From Lottia gigantea (lineage: Eukaryota; Mollusca; Gastropoda; Lottiidae), in the NCBI RefSeq assembly GCF_000327385.1, contig NW_008707001.1, positions 4,054,382 through 4,118,381 on the forward strand: DNA of 64,000 bases, written 5' to 3'. Below the pieces are notes generated by a model. It was not told the origin of the DNA. It made no database searches and saw only the letters and a program-made list of their open reading frames with translations. Shown here in pieces: positions 40,890-64,000 of the stretch. The position numbers and the translations under genes were made by a program. How positions within the stretch are numbered: position 1 is the first letter of the stretch; every line of letters starts with the position of its first letter.

Positions 40890-43800
40890 ATGAATGAGAA
40901 CGACATACCGAAAAACGACGATTTGAAGGTGTTGAAAGCAAGAGGTAAAGTAATGTAGGCGAAATCAGTCTTCTTCTGAGGTTTTTACAATTAGAGACAA
41001 TTTATGAATGATACCATATTTAGAAATAAACGACCTTTCGTTAAAAAACTGAAGAACAAAACAAATCGGCCATTTTGTAGGATAATTTCATGTTATCGTC
41101 ACAGCCACACTTGAGGTAAAAGTGACTGTAATTTGCCTACCACATCTGGTGGTAAAAGGCCTTCTGACAGTAGCAAAGGGCAACATAACATTCTTTTTTT
41201 TATCCCAGCATGAAGTATCTCCACACAATTACAGAGCTGTTTCCTCCTCACATTTCATGGTGCATTTGTTCTGTCTTGATTACTGTCATCTTAGAAGACA
41301 GATATGGCCATTTAGTTCCTCTAGGCCCTACCGGCCTACCCTACTGTAAAACTTAAACAAAAAAATACTTCTGTCTTGTAAAAAAAAACTTTAGAAGTTG
41401 TGTTCCATCGTCTTTAAGAAGTTAAACCCTAACTTTGATGGCAATAGAACAGGAGCTCTTGAAATTAAACCTGTACTATTAGCCTATATCTTTATTGTTG
41501 ACAGGATAGTAATATTTTTTCATCTGATTAATCATTCAATTTCAGGAATTTTGACTGATGATGAAGATGACGATGAAGACATTCATTTTTGTAAAAAATG
41601 TCAAGAAGTTTTTAAAAGCATTGAGTCGTATTTGGAGCATAAAGTGAAACATGATAACTTTAAAGTGATCTACTCCAGATGTAACAAAGATAAAAGAGTT
41701 GTCCTTCCCAAATTAATTCAAAAAAAGAATAAAAAGACTGTCGCTGAAAAACCTATTACTTCAGAAACGACAGATGCAGAGGTTTTAAAGGAAAACAGAC
41801 AGAAAAGTATGTGATATTGTCACTGTATTACTGATGGATCAGCAAAATTAAGGTTCTTAGCTATCTAGACTCTTTGGTAGAGATATGTTGGCTTGGTATA
41901 AGGTGCTCTGTAAGGATGAGCATTGCTATCCACTACTGTAAGCCCACTAATTTTAGTAAATCTGGAAATACATTTCAATCCTATGGTATATCTAGATAAT
42001 CTAACAAACTGTAACAAGAAGATATTCAATGTGAAGAACATGGAAAATCAGACAAGAAAAAATGAGTTGTTCTTTATCTTATTGATTGAAATATATTTTG
42101 TATTTTAGAAAGAAAAAGAAAAATATCAGATATTGATGTGACCCATATTGTAGAAAGAAGTACCTATATCTGTAATGTTTGTGATAAGAAATTTAATAGG
42201 TAAGAGTAGTTACACAAAATATTTCAGTTTTATGGAAGTTTTGGCCTTTAATTGACCTTAAGGAGATAGTGTGCCTTAACGAGGTTATTTAGGTGTCCCA
42301 GGCTGCCAAGCTAGTTATGCAGATTAGATGGTTTGACAAAGAGGAATATTTTTGTTAAGGTATGCTAATCCCACTGACTTGGCAACATTTCTTTCATTGG
42401 TCTCTGCAAGGCATTGCCCATTTTTATTAGGTCACTGACTGAAGCCTGTATTGCATTTCACTTCATAGGGAACAAAACTAAAGCAGAAACTTAGGCTTCA
42501 GTAGGCCATTAAAAATGGGCAATAAGTTTCTGAATTTATATCCCCATGAGTTCCTACGTATTCTTATGTATTATTTAAGGGAAGCAACTCTGCGATGGCA
42601 TATGAAATATGATCATGAATCTAAAGATAGTGAAGAAGAAGAGGAAGAAGAAGAAAAGGAAGAAGTAGTTGAAGATGATGAAACAGAGTATATACCACCA
42701 GTAGCTGAAGAAGAAGGGTATGATGAACCAATGGTGGAGAATGATCCATGCCATACAGAACGGATACAGTTAGATACAAAACGACAGAAATTATCTCAGG
42801 AAGAATTAGCTGTTAGACCATTTCATTGTGAAACTTGTGGGAATAGATTCAGAGATGTAAGTTTAAAGTGTTCAAAAATTTATGAGTTCAGTGTTCATTT
42901 CTTTGCTTATTTTTATGTAAAATGGAAATGATCAGAATAGGGTGTATTGGTTATCAATTTCATAACTTTATCATATTTCAGTTCAAGATAAACTCTTGAC
43001 AAAAGCATGCAAATAGAATGATAAATCTATTTGTGAGTTTTACTTGTTTTATCAAGCTCAAAGTTACTGTCTCCACTGCTATCACTCAGGGGGGGGTGCA
43101 AGAATTGAATGCATGAATTAGAATTTCAAATTTTTGTGCTGTAAGGAGAGATAAATTTACTCCTTTTTAACCAAATTGTATTTATTTTTATATAGGCACA
43201 TGTTTTGAAGTCCCATGTTTTAACTCATATAAACAGGAGAGACTTCCCATGTACTATAGAGGGCTGTGAATATAAGTTTAAAACAAAAGGATCATTGAAA
43301 AGACATCTGAGAAGACATACAGGTAAATAAGCTGAATTCCCTTCATTCCATACTCTCTGATATTGCCTGTCTTCATTAGCTCACAAAGGTAGAGTTCAAT
43401 GTCATGGTCAATATGTTTCATTAAAGAAAAATTATGATTTTAACAACTTTTCATGTTCTATGAGGCAATATTTCAATACTATTTACCTTACAACTTACAT
43501 ATTTTTAGTCAAATTTTTTCTGTCATTCACATAACTGAACTAACACCCGTAAAACCACCTCTTAATTCATAGTTCTATGAAGTTTTTGTGTATTTTACAG
43601 GAGAAAGACCATATGAGTGTCCAAAATGTCATAGAAGATTTACTGAGTCTGGAGCATTGACAAGACATTGTAAATCAAGGTATGGGAACTGTCATATTGC
43701 TCATTCTAGTGTGTATATTAACATGTAATAGCATAATATTATGTACAAGCAAAAGGCCTCTTTGTTTGATGTCATTTTCCATATTTTGGGGAATTTGATT

Positions 43801-46800
43801 TCATTGCCTGAATGTAAAATGTGTAATGCTAAGTAATGTGTCAGTGGTACTACCCCTTAAGGCCTATCCCTTTTCTAATAACAGTTAAGGTATACAGTAT
43901 ATGTTTATAATTGTATAGGACATCATGTTTAGAGAAGAATGATTCAGATCTACCAAGATATGGTAAACAATGGAAGCCAGACCAGAATGTATCTAGCTCT
44001 GTAGGGGCCATTAAACAGGTTATAAAAGCAGAGGAGGGAACGTCTACATTGGATTTACAACAGGAAGTAGAATTGGGTGAAATAGCAGGAGATAGTCAGA
44101 TAATTGGTGGTAATGAAACTATACAATCAGATTTAGTTACACAGGTTCGTTCTTTTATCACCTATCTATCAGATAACAAAATAACAAAACACAACCATTT
44201 TTTATAAGGGGCATAACTTAGGTTCACAAGGATCCCTTCCACCAGGATCTTTTCTGGATTTTCCACATCTGGGTCAACTGGAATAATGAGGAAAGATAAC
44301 TCATTCTAGGTCATTTTGAAAGTGTTTAGCTTTGTACAACAAATTTTTATTAGACATGGCCCTTGTTTCCTGTTCCAAACCAGTTTTATGTACAGTGTTT
44401 TTCTATATAAAACAAACTAAGAACAGACTATTATAATTTTTCACAAGATCTGATTATGCTAGTGTTATCCAGTGTAATTCTGTTGATATTCTTTTATCAA
44501 AAGACGTAAACTAATATGATTTTAACATTTCTGTTTTCTATCATATTTTAGACAGCAGAAGAGTTAGTGACTTTAGATGGTGATAATTTAGTAGGGTTAG
44601 ATAATTTAGCTATAGAAATAGAAAATTTAGAACCAACACAATGTCGTGTAAGTATAGTTATATATCCTATGATGTAGTCATATATTTGCTTTACTAACTA
44701 AAAGAGCTGAATTTTGAGCTATCTATAGCATTTTTCAGAATTTAATTAAGACGTTCAGTTCTTGTGCATCACTGAAATCCAAACTGTCATTACTAATATT
44801 AAATGTTATTATATGTAATGCCATATCACTCTATGTTGTTGTATGAATAAAGAAGTAAGAAGACAATGATGAAAGCCAGTAGAATAAATACATTAGTCAC
44901 TCTTAAAAGGTTCTTCTTGCTTCTTTTATTAAATGATATTAAAAATTCATATTCAGATATTCTCGATATCATGGAGCCATTGGTCTTAATCCTTACTTAC
45001 TACTAAACATAAAAAAAACATGTATTTTTCTTCCAGGTTTGTAAAGAAGATTTATTATCATTTGAGAACCTGATTGTACATTTACGGGTACACGTAGCTG
45101 ATATGCCTCATAGATGTGTTTACTGTCATTTTGTAGCAGAAAGAATGGATGAATTGAATTCTCACATGCTTACTGTACATCAAAAATCTATTAAGGTAAG
45201 TTGTTGGTGGTTCATAGTTAAGGAAATACTTTATTTGAGAAAACAATTCATATTTAAATACCCTGTGAAAATATAATAAGAGAAAATGGCTAGTTTGTTT
45301 TTACAGCTCATAAAGACACAATATTAAAATTGATAATTTTATACTCTTGAGTTCTGTATTGAATAATTTCAGGGTTATGAACATCTACAGAACAAATTAA
45401 CTAACAGTATTATAGCAGCTACGGCTTCTCCGGAAGAAGAGAAAAAGTAAGTCCAGTTTTAAATAAAATTTTTACCATGCAGGCCTATATTACTAAAGAA
45501 AGTCCACTGGTAAACAGGAATTTGATGCTGAAAGGTTCTGTCAAGAAGTAGTATGTGGAAAGGAGCCCCAGTTACATTGAGCTCATTTCATATTCTGCTG
45601 TCAAGTGCAAGGGCCTGTGAGTGTCAGAGTTGTGTCCCCTCTAAATCTCTTCAATGTTATGTATACTGTTAGTTATTTATTACATCTTATTTATGTTACA
45701 TCTGTTTCCTTTGTAGAAATGCCCAAATAGCTGTTCGTCAGTTACTAGAAATACCAGGTGCCTTGTCTCTAGAGGAATTGCCGATTCCTGGAGCAGATAG
45801 AAACGGTTATAAATGTCCAGCTTGTGAGAGAATATTCAGGGGCAGTACTTACCTTAAACAGCATATGAGAAGTCATGCTGGTGAGTTGAATAATTTCATT
45901 GAGCTCCCTGTGTTTTTGTTTTCAATCAATCCTTGATACAAAGAGTAGATTTTGCTCCAGATGAGTAACCCTTTATATGTCATGAAATCTAAGTCAATTT
46001 AAGCGATCAACCAATGATTTGAATAACAATAAAATTCTCTTAAGTTTGGTATTCGACAATAGGACTCCTGATGAGAATTTGTATTTGAAATTGGTGTCGA
46101 GACAAGAGATGAGCTCTTGTTAATAAATACACCAAAACATCATGAATATTGTATCTTTATTTCCAGGTGTGAAGCCTCATAAATGTTCTCTATGTGAGAA
46201 ATGTTTTATAACTAAAGATGCTTTAACAAAACATTCTGCAGTACATACTGAAGATAGAAATTATAAATGTGGGGAGTGTGGAAAATTGTTTAAAAGAATC
46301 TCTCATATCAGAGAACATCTTAAAGTTCACAGTTCAGATAGACCATTTTCTTGTGAACATTGTTTTAAAACATTTAAAACTAAGGTAAGATGTTTAGAAT
46401 GTTGGTTTAAAAAGTAGGCAAATGGTCGCTTTCCTTGCATAATTTACCGTATTACTCACTGCATGGTGTTGTCTGTCCTCTTTAGTCTGAACAGGTGCAG
46501 AAAAGGAGTATGTTGTAATGCCATCATCAAGACAGTAATAAACATTAACTTTCTAATTCATCAATACTAAATTAAATTTTTATGTTTGTGTTTCATATTT
46601 CCTCTTTCTGTTTTTCAGAATTCCAGAATGGTTCATCTTAGAACCCACAATGCAGTCCTGCCATATCAATGTAGATTTTGTGATAGATTCTTCAGAGAAA
46701 AGGCTTCCTTACAGAGACACATTAGAATGCATACTGGAGAGAGGCCATATAAATGTGTACATTGTGGAAGAGGTTTCTCTGAACAAGGCACCTTACAACG

Positions 46801-48109
46801 ACATCTTAAAGCTAAAGGTAGGGTAATTCACTTATTATCTTTATTCAGTTCAGTTTGTGAGGTTCGATTGCTCAGTTGGTTAGGGCATTCTTCACATGAC
46901 CTCATGGTGGTCGCAGGTTCTAATCTCAGTCAGCATTTGAAAGTCCTATGACTTTGAATAAGTTATCTTCACTCATAATTCTGGTCAACCAAGCTGTAAA
47001 TAGGCATAGGTAATCCACAAAGTATCAATGCAACAAGATTTGGTCAAAGACCAGCTCGTAAAAAGGATCCTTTGTGACCGTGTTGTTATCCGTGTAAAAA
47101 TATAGTTGTTTCTTTCTGTTTCAGTTCCATGTACAAAAAATCTGTACTTGACTCGTAAAGCTGAATTAATAACAGAACAGTTGGCAGAAGGGAAAAACCA
47201 AGAGGAAGAGCCCACTGTATTAGCTGAGTTTTCTTCGGTGGTGGCTGATACACAGTATATTCTACCTGATGGTACAGAAGCTTTAGATATTTCGGTAAGA
47301 TTTCTCTATGGTTTATCAGTTTAGGTTTATTGCAGTTTTGCTGTCATGTGACCCCATTGTAATTAATCAGTCCCAATTTAATCAACCATTCAAAAATGAC
47401 GTCTACCGGGAAATACCCTTCTGATGAATTTCCACTGCTTTCTTCAATTGTCATATTGATCTATTAGTGTATCTTAGCTAGTCAAGTGTGTAAGTGTGAT
47501 TTTAGACCTGGCAAAGGCTGAGATAAAAATTTCTGGATTTGTCAACCTACTCTTTGTCGTGATATAGGTCAGAGGGGAGTATGAGGAAAAAGGTTTAAGT
47601 TCCAGGGTTGAATAAAACCTAAGCCATTCTTGGTTATAAAGATCAAACATGTATTGATAAAGATTAGGCTAATACTCTGGCAAGATGTCCTTCATTGCAT
47701 ACAATTTACACACTAATTTGTATCTCAATTGCAGGGTACAGAGTATGTAGTTGTTCATGCTGACATAGAAAACAGTGAAACTATACAGAATCTAGAGATT
47801 GTAACAGAAGGAGAGATAGATCCAGCTATACTCCAACAATTAACTGGAGAAGGGTGTGTTCTAGTCAATGAGGAGGGTCAGAATTTACGTATAATAGACT
47901 CCGAATCGGGTTCCACTATCTCAGTCTTAAATCAGTTATCTGATAAATTGAATATGCAAATGGATAATGAAATAGAAGCAGTAGCTATGGCACCGTTGTC
48001 TGAATCTGATGCTATTCAACAAGCCATGATGGAAGCCCATGTGGTAGATGATCCTGTTGGAGTTTCTAATATTACTGAGGTCCAAGTCAGCGAAACAGAT
48101 AACATTTAG
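40890..48109 (+). CDS. E4F1: E4F1-like C2H2 zinc-finger transcription factor / atypical E3 ligase
   Basis: Fifteen coding exons: 40890-40944, 41546-41806, 42109-42199, 42580-42856, 43196-43322, 43601-43679, 43919-44144, 44552-44647, 45037-45195, 45373-45446, 45717-45880, 46167-46384, 46619-46817, 47125-47294, 47735-48109. Phases agree throughout: 856 residues (human E4F1 784). An N-terminal C2H2-like finger (FCKKCQEVF) is followed by three canonical fingers, one with a Cys at the second His position (TRHCKS), two degenerate ones (QCRVCKEDL, HRCVYCHFV) and six tandem C-terminal fingers. The diagnostic E4F1 block VLAEFSSVVADTQYI follows the last finger. In mammals E4F1 regulates cell-cycle and mitochondrial genes, binds and ubiquitylates p53, and interacts with BMI1. 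An acidic run follows the second finger. The acceptor at 42579 (TTTAAG) and the donor at 44145 (GTTCGT) are non-ideal, but the frame requires them. Confidence 0.9.
42413..42523. mobile_element. MITE-like hairpin in an E4F1 intron
   Basis: ATTGCCCATTTTTAT at the left end and its inverse at the right end (AAAAATGGGCAAT), with further matching inner arm (GACTGAAGCCT against AGGCTTCAGT), make a palindrome of about 111 bp. It ends 56 bp before the splice acceptor of the exon at 42580. It has no coding capacity. The family is not identified. Confidence 0.55.
46858..46935 (+). mobile_element. tRNA-derived SINE-like fragment
   Basis: An A-box-like sequence (TTGCTCAGTTGGTTAG) and a B-box-like sequence (GCAGGTTCTAATC) sit about 45 nt apart, as in a tRNA. 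Cloverleaf pairing looks degraded and there is no obvious acceptor stem, so this is a SINE head or tRNA pseudogene. It lies in an E4F1 intron, on the sense strand. Confidence 0.5.
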
Positions 48110-49014
48110 GGGACTAAAGTATTTTGTTTGCTTCCAACAATCGTGGCAATTACAGTTAATGATAGCAGACAGTTAAGAATCTCCAGGACAGTTAGTATAG
48201 GAATACACACTGTAAATCATCCTTGTCCAGTTCTCATCCAAATTTTACTATATGGAGTTATCTTGACCATTGTCTATCATAGTAACAGATATGTTTCAGA
48301 TATAATAGCAGTAATATGACACAATGTTTTATGCTTTCAAAATTTGAGACATTGCACACTAAACTTCATTTATCTTCAGGATAGCTAATTTATGGTTAAA
48401 TTTCCAATATTTGGCATTAATGTTACTTTTGTTATATGTTCCATGTTTTGATAAATATTTATATTCAAGAGAAACTTGTTTTCTTTACTTGTGTAGTAGT
48501 GTCTGATTGTGCAGAAATATCTCTGCTAACTTATAGATTTGGGTGGCACTTGATTGGAGAGTTCTGAACAAGTTCTGTCAGTTCCAATTCTCCCACTTAT
48601 CGAATGGTATGAAAGTGTATAAGTAACATGCAAAGTTTTCTTTCTTCATCATTTGAAAGTTTGTCTGCACCTAATATTTTTAGCGTTCTGAACTCTTGTT
48701 CCAACTTGTTTTATTGCACATTCTGTAGAATCCATGAATCCCTGAGCGTGCAGTGGAGGCCCCCAGTTGCTGTTCAGTATTAAAGTCTCTCAATAATTAA
48801 TGACTTAAATGATATGTTGGACTGGTCCATTGCAAAGTTAGCTGTTATGGCTCTATGACCTTTCAACGAATATCAAGCTTTGGATGCAAGTTTAAGATAT
48901 TGGGCCTTAATTTTATTTTTTTTCTTACCCAGTCTTAAAAGGTGGGGGAATAACAGACTGGGCACTGCAATACCACTTTTATCTGAAGGGTATTTAACCA
49001 TGAAATTCTGCATC

Positions 49015-49020
49015 AATAAA
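49015..49020 (+). terminator. Candidate polyadenylation signal of E4F1
   Basis: AATAAA about 900 nt after the E4F1 stop codon. No better upstream hexamer was noticed. Confidence 0.35.
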
Positions 49021-49227
49021 ATAAAAGTCTAAAATACGCGATAGATTTTACTGAAGTTTACAATAACAAATTATTAACAGTAAATTTATACAGAAATATT
49101 TGGAATTACACTGGTAGAGTCCCTGAATATAATAATCTTATGTTAAGTGTTATGTTTATATTATAGTTAAACAGGATATTTCTACCCATCTGAGTACCAT
49201 TTATAACAAACACGGGCGGTCCACTTC

Positions 49228-49360
49228 TTTTTAGGTAGTGCAAGTAGTAAACACAATGTAAGTATAGTGTGTATAGTTTCAATTACTATTTATTCTACCT
49301 AAAATTGAAGTAGACTGCTTCTGTTTTAAATAAGACTTATATGAGAAGAAATATCTTAAT
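49228..49360. repeat. Diverged repeat, copy B
   Basis: Runs from TTTTTAGGTAG to AGAAATATCTT and resembles 50438-50590 across most of its length, including AAACACAATG, ATTCTACCTAAAAT and AGTAGACTG. The AGGTAG...CTACCT ends are inverted, so it may be a small foldback element. It lies downstream of the distal UBE2I terminal exon. Confidence 0.5.
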
Positions 49361-49862
49361 TCAAACCATAGTACCATCTGCAACAACTTGGGAACCTCGA
49401 GATATGCATGGCACCTCATATTTATCATATGGTATATCAGTTATCCCTAGATTGTAGGAAAAAAGGCCCTGAAGCCTTATTTCATATCAGACCACAACGA
49501 AACCTGCCTTTAATTACAGGCAAAAGGTGTGCAAAATAATCACAATCACTTTTTGTATTCCATTTTTGAAAAAATTTTACTAAAAAATTATGACATGAAT
49601 TGGTAATTCTGCAATAAAATATAAATATACAACTGAACTTATTCCCAAATCCTTATTTATATTATGAGGAAAATGATATTCATTTATATACAAAATGAAT
49701 CGAACTGGCTACCACAGGCCTGTAAATGTGATGATCTCCATTTTGAAATATTAACAAATGATGACATAGTGCTGAGTTATTTACAAGTGTATCAACGATA
49801 AATATCCAGCAATCATGTAAACAGAATGTGCAAAAATAGGAATTCTAAGCATTTGTAATTCG

Positions 49863-49986
49863 TACAGTTTAGGGGAGAACCACTAAAATGTTAGTAAAAT
49901 TGTACAGTTATGGGAGAACCAAAATTTTGGGGAAACCCCACTTAAATGTTGGTAAATTGTACAGTTCTGGGAATACCACTAAAAAT
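49863..49986. repeat. Degenerate tandem repeat
   Basis: About three copies of a 40-58-bp unit containing TACAGTT, GGGAGAACCA and TAAAATGTTAGTAAA. The copies differ by small indels. Confidence 0.6.
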
Positions 49987-50058
49987 AGCACTTTTAATTA
50001 GAGAAGTCAGTACACAACCAAAAATCAGTTGCGATCTGGTGAACACTGATCCAGATAT

Positions 50059-50064
50059 TTTATT
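50059..50064 (-). terminator. Polyadenylation signal for the distal UBE2I terminal exon
   Basis: AATAAA on the minus strand, 190 nt past the stop codon of the distal terminal exon (50254). Confidence 0.45.
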
Positions 50065-50253
50065 TTATGCTGATTATCAAATTCTATTTCAAGTTTGAGA
50101 CTAGAAAAGAAATGCACTGGATGATTGAAAATAATTTGTACAACACCACAGATCACAATTCTATTGGATTATGTCCTTTTGTCCATCAAAACTCCCTTTT
50201 ATACACTGAAATGATTGCTGCAGTATGATTCTTTGTTTTCTAAAAATTCCGCT

Positions 50254-61590
<11,337 letters not shown>

Positions 61591-61659
61591 TGTCCTATAT
61601 ATAATACATTGTGATTCCTTGTGTGTGATACGAGAATGCCAGTAGCGAAATGAACCCTT

Positions 61660-61735
61660 AAAGACAGGTGTGTGCCCATACTTAGTGCATGGGACCCTCA
61701 AGAATGGTGTGTGCCTGTAGTACAAGGACCCCCTA
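61660..61735. repeat. Imperfect tandem duplication in the RINT1 3' region
   Basis: Two units of about 35-40 bp with GGTGTGTGCC, an A/T-rich centre and GGGACCCTC or GGACCCCCT. Confidence 0.5.
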
Positions 61736-63039
61736 AGAGTGAAGTGAAAGAGTAGGGGCTCCTTTAAATGTGTGACAATCCCTAATATTTTTACAATGGG
61801 TTCAACCCATTGGGTTGCGTTTGTAAAAGATTAGATCATATGATTATTTTTGATGCTTTAAATCTTTAATTTCAATGTAGCTCATCATTCCAGACATGAG
61901 ATTAGAAATGTTTGTGCTTGACAAGTCTGTGGCTTTATTGTTGAAATTTACTGTTTGTTATATTGGTGATAAGTACATATGTGTTAATTTAAAAGCCCAA
62001 ACCTCAGATTTTCAAAGCAAAGAAGAAAATTCATGTCTCATATAAACTGTAATTAAAAGGTGGTGGTCTATTCTGTAACTTAAAAGATTAATGATAGTGT
62101 TTATGAAAGTACCGTGGTTGATTCGGCAAGGGTTTATAGAGGTGTCATATGAACATAACCCTTTATACAGCAAGCTGAAATTCTTACCACTTATTCCATT
62201 AATTCAAAATTTTAATAAGAATGTACATCCAGGGTCAAATAGTATATTGTTTAAATGATGGGTGGCAAAGTAATACAATAATGCTTTATGTGACAAATAC
62301 AATGCTCTTTGTAAGGCCTATGCAATGCAAAATTTGACTAAAATTTTAAATGGTTGTATTCAGAGAATATCTGAATTATCAGCAGAAAAAGATTGTGACA
62401 GAACACAGCTCGGAACCCGCAACAGTTATAATATTTCTATATCGCTCTACAATTGATGCATTTAACACTATTTTAACAGTGAAATAATTGTTACTGTAAA
62501 TAATAGAATATATTATATTCAGCTTGCCATGTTTATATGATAACAGAATTATCTTTTATTATCAAATAAACTATTTGAAAATTATTGTAACAAGATTCTT
62601 TCCATCTAGTCAATATAATTGTCATTAATTTCAAAGGACTCCTCACTCTAATGCTGCCAAGGGAATATAACTCTTCCATTACGATTATCATTTGTGTCTT
62701 ATCCTTCTAACAAAAAGTACATTCTAAAGGCATACCTGACATATTGCCCTTTCTAGTAGCGTTGAGAAGGAATTGACAGAAACAGGCTGGGGCTAGGACA
62801 ATCTGCATCCATATCATAGATTAAGAAAGAAGATAAATTATAACTTGTGTTTTAATATTACACTCTGTTAATAATGAAATAAAATAAAGCCATAATTTAT
62901 AATATTGGTCAAATTATCTGGAATTTTTTACAGAAATATTTTATTCTACTGCATTTCCCTTGAAAAGAACGAATCTTCCGACCAGCATCAGTGATAGGTT
63001 GAGAACAGGGTTGAAAATCCAAAAGTATTATTTCAACCC

Positions 63040-63112
63040 ATGCCAGGATTGAACCCTGGACCTTCAGGCTAGCGAACAAACGTCCTATCACTGACCAACT
63101 GAGGCCCTCGAT
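63040..63112 (-). mobile_element. tRNA-like SINE head
   Basis: Minus strand: GGCCTCAGTTGGTCAGTGAT resembles an A box and CAGGGTTCAATCCTGG a good B box with its stem, about 45 nt apart. The 5' acceptor stem has no convincing 3' partner, so it is not called a functional tRNA. Related sequence may extend to about 62985. Confidence 0.6.
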
Positions 63113-63123
63113 ACATATAAGAA

Positions 63124-63180
63124 ATGAAATGAATTTTACGTCCTACTCTTCTGCACCAATGGGGCTAATGAAGACAGGCA
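63124..63180 (+). repeat. Dispersed repeat motif, copy 2
   Basis: GAAATGAAATGAATTTTACG, then TCCTACTCTTCTGCACC and GGGCTAAT, matching the motif at 6416. It directly adjoins the tRNA-like SINE head at 63040-63112. Confidence 0.5.
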
Positions 63181-63266
63181 ATGCCATGCAGTGCGCTATA
63201 AGTATACAGATACGAAATATATTAAAAATTATGGCTCATGTGCATTAGTATCCTTTCTCAACAATA

Positions 63267-63298
63267 ATGTCTAGTAATAATAATAATAATAATAATAA
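63267..63298. repeat. AAT/ATA trinucleotide microsatellite
   Basis: About ten uninterrupted AAT units in the intergenic region downstream of RINT1. Confidence 0.95.
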
Positions 63299-64000
63299 AT
63301 TCTCTGAGAAAATTAAAGAACTACTGTGTAATAAACCTAGTGGAATGTACAATTATTGATCAAGATGAATTAGTGAACTTAATTTGGTGTGATATGTTAG
63401 AAGGTCCCCAAGCCAGAAATTCTGTGGACTCGAAGAATTACAGTAATCTGATTGGTTGATGAAGTTCAATTTTTGTCATCGACCAATCAGATGAGCAGAA
63501 TACAAATCTTCAATTAAGTTAAAAGAAAATTCTCTTAACTAAATAAACCAGAAATTTTGAATTAGAAAATGCATTTTTCTTGTACTTTTCAAATGACATT
63601 TTAAGTTCTCACACCTAAGAAAGAAACAAGAACAGTAAACAATTTTTGAAATATTTGAATTAAGAAGTCTTTATGAAAAATTCTAAATTCACAATAACTT
63701 ATACAATCTTTAAAATATCACTCTAATAGAAATGACATTCAGAATTAAAAACAGACTGTACACGTATAAAACTAGAATAAAAAACAAAGAATACTTGGAG
63801 AAAGCCCTGGGTTATGCTAAAATATGAACAAAACATTAAATATTCTTTTTAAATATACCTCTTGACTGTGTCTTGACTCAAAAGAGCTGTGCTGCAGTCT
63901 ACACGTTTTAATAATGGATTCTTCCGAACATTGGAGACTTAATTTCAACTTTAAACCCAACCTTTCAGATTCTTGGGACTTTTTTCAAACATTTTGACGC

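Larger units (their letters stand above)
48110..50253. other. Convergent 3' ends of E4F1 and UBE2I
   Basis: Contains the E4F1 3' UTR and the sequence beyond the distal UBE2I terminal exon. The + strand has AATAAA at 49015-49020 and the minus strand has AATAAA at 50059-50064. A diverged repeat at about 49228-49360 has a partner at about 50438-50590, and a degenerate tandem repeat occupies 49863-49986. No coding region is supported. Confidence 0.65.
61591..64000. other. RINT1 3' UTR and downstream intergenic region
   Basis: Starts with the RINT1 3' UTR. A candidate AATAAA is at 62565-62570, nearly 1 kb after the stop. An imperfect tandem duplication lies at about 61660-61735, a tRNA-like SINE head at 63040-63112, a dispersed motif at 63121-63180 and an AAT microsatellite near 63267-63298. 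No gene is supported up to the window end. Confidence 0.6.

Noticed and set aside
63040-63112. Functional tRNA gene
   Set aside because: A and B boxes are good, but no convincing acceptor stem or intact cloverleaf was found; better explained as a SINE head.
63861-63990. Possible minus-strand exon (SNVRKNPLLKRVDCSTALL) at the window end
   Set aside because: A GTATAT donor and open frame exist, but the acceptor would be TTAAG, the peptide is not recognised and the flank is cut off by the window.

Overview
The window is eukaryotic nuclear DNA: AT-rich, with many small phase-consistent exons separated by GT-AG introns, short dispersed repeats and long UTRs. The protein sequences fit a bilaterian invertebrate, and a lophotrochozoan (probably a mollusc) is the best guess. 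No prokaryotic, organellar or viral gene organisation was seen. There are five protein-coding genes, and I rebuilt their exons by hand from splice sites and codon phase.

Layout: (1) 1-9901 holds no exon I can support and is probably a 5' intron or upstream region of the first gene. (2) 9902-32673 (+) is a USP53/USP54-type ubiquitin hydrolase. It lacks its 5' end, including the catalytic-Cys exon, and has a very long disordered C-terminal half. (3) 35397-37313 (+) is an alpha-tubulin with a TATA box and an intron right after the ATG. (4) 38839-40577 (-) is a RING1/RNF2 Polycomb E3 ligase. (5) 40890-48109 (+) is an E4F1-like multi-zinc-finger protein, head to head with RING2 (312 bp between start codons). 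(6) 50254-53088 (-) is the SUMO-conjugating enzyme UBC9/UBE2I. (7) 54705-61590 (+) is RINT1, again head to head with UBE2I. (8) 61591-64000 is intergenic, with tRNA-derived SINE-like sequence and a trinucleotide microsatellite.

Two points stand out. UBE2I has two tandem, equally long (76 nt), in-frame versions of its last coding exon. Each has the same splice phase, its own stop codon and its own downstream AATAAA, so the gene could make two UBC9 proteins differing only in the C-terminal helix. RINT1 contains a textbook U12-type AT-AC intron: without it the reading frame cannot be closed, and with it the protein matches the family across the junction.

Four of the five genes act in ubiquitin/SUMO, Polycomb or checkpoint biology (USP53/54, RING2, E4F1, UBE2I), and RINT1 acts in ER-Golgi tethering and the G2/M checkpoint. 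The non-coding part carries hairpin (MITE-like) elements, a hAT-like short element, tRNA-derived SINE relics, a 59-bp minisatellite and several local duplications.
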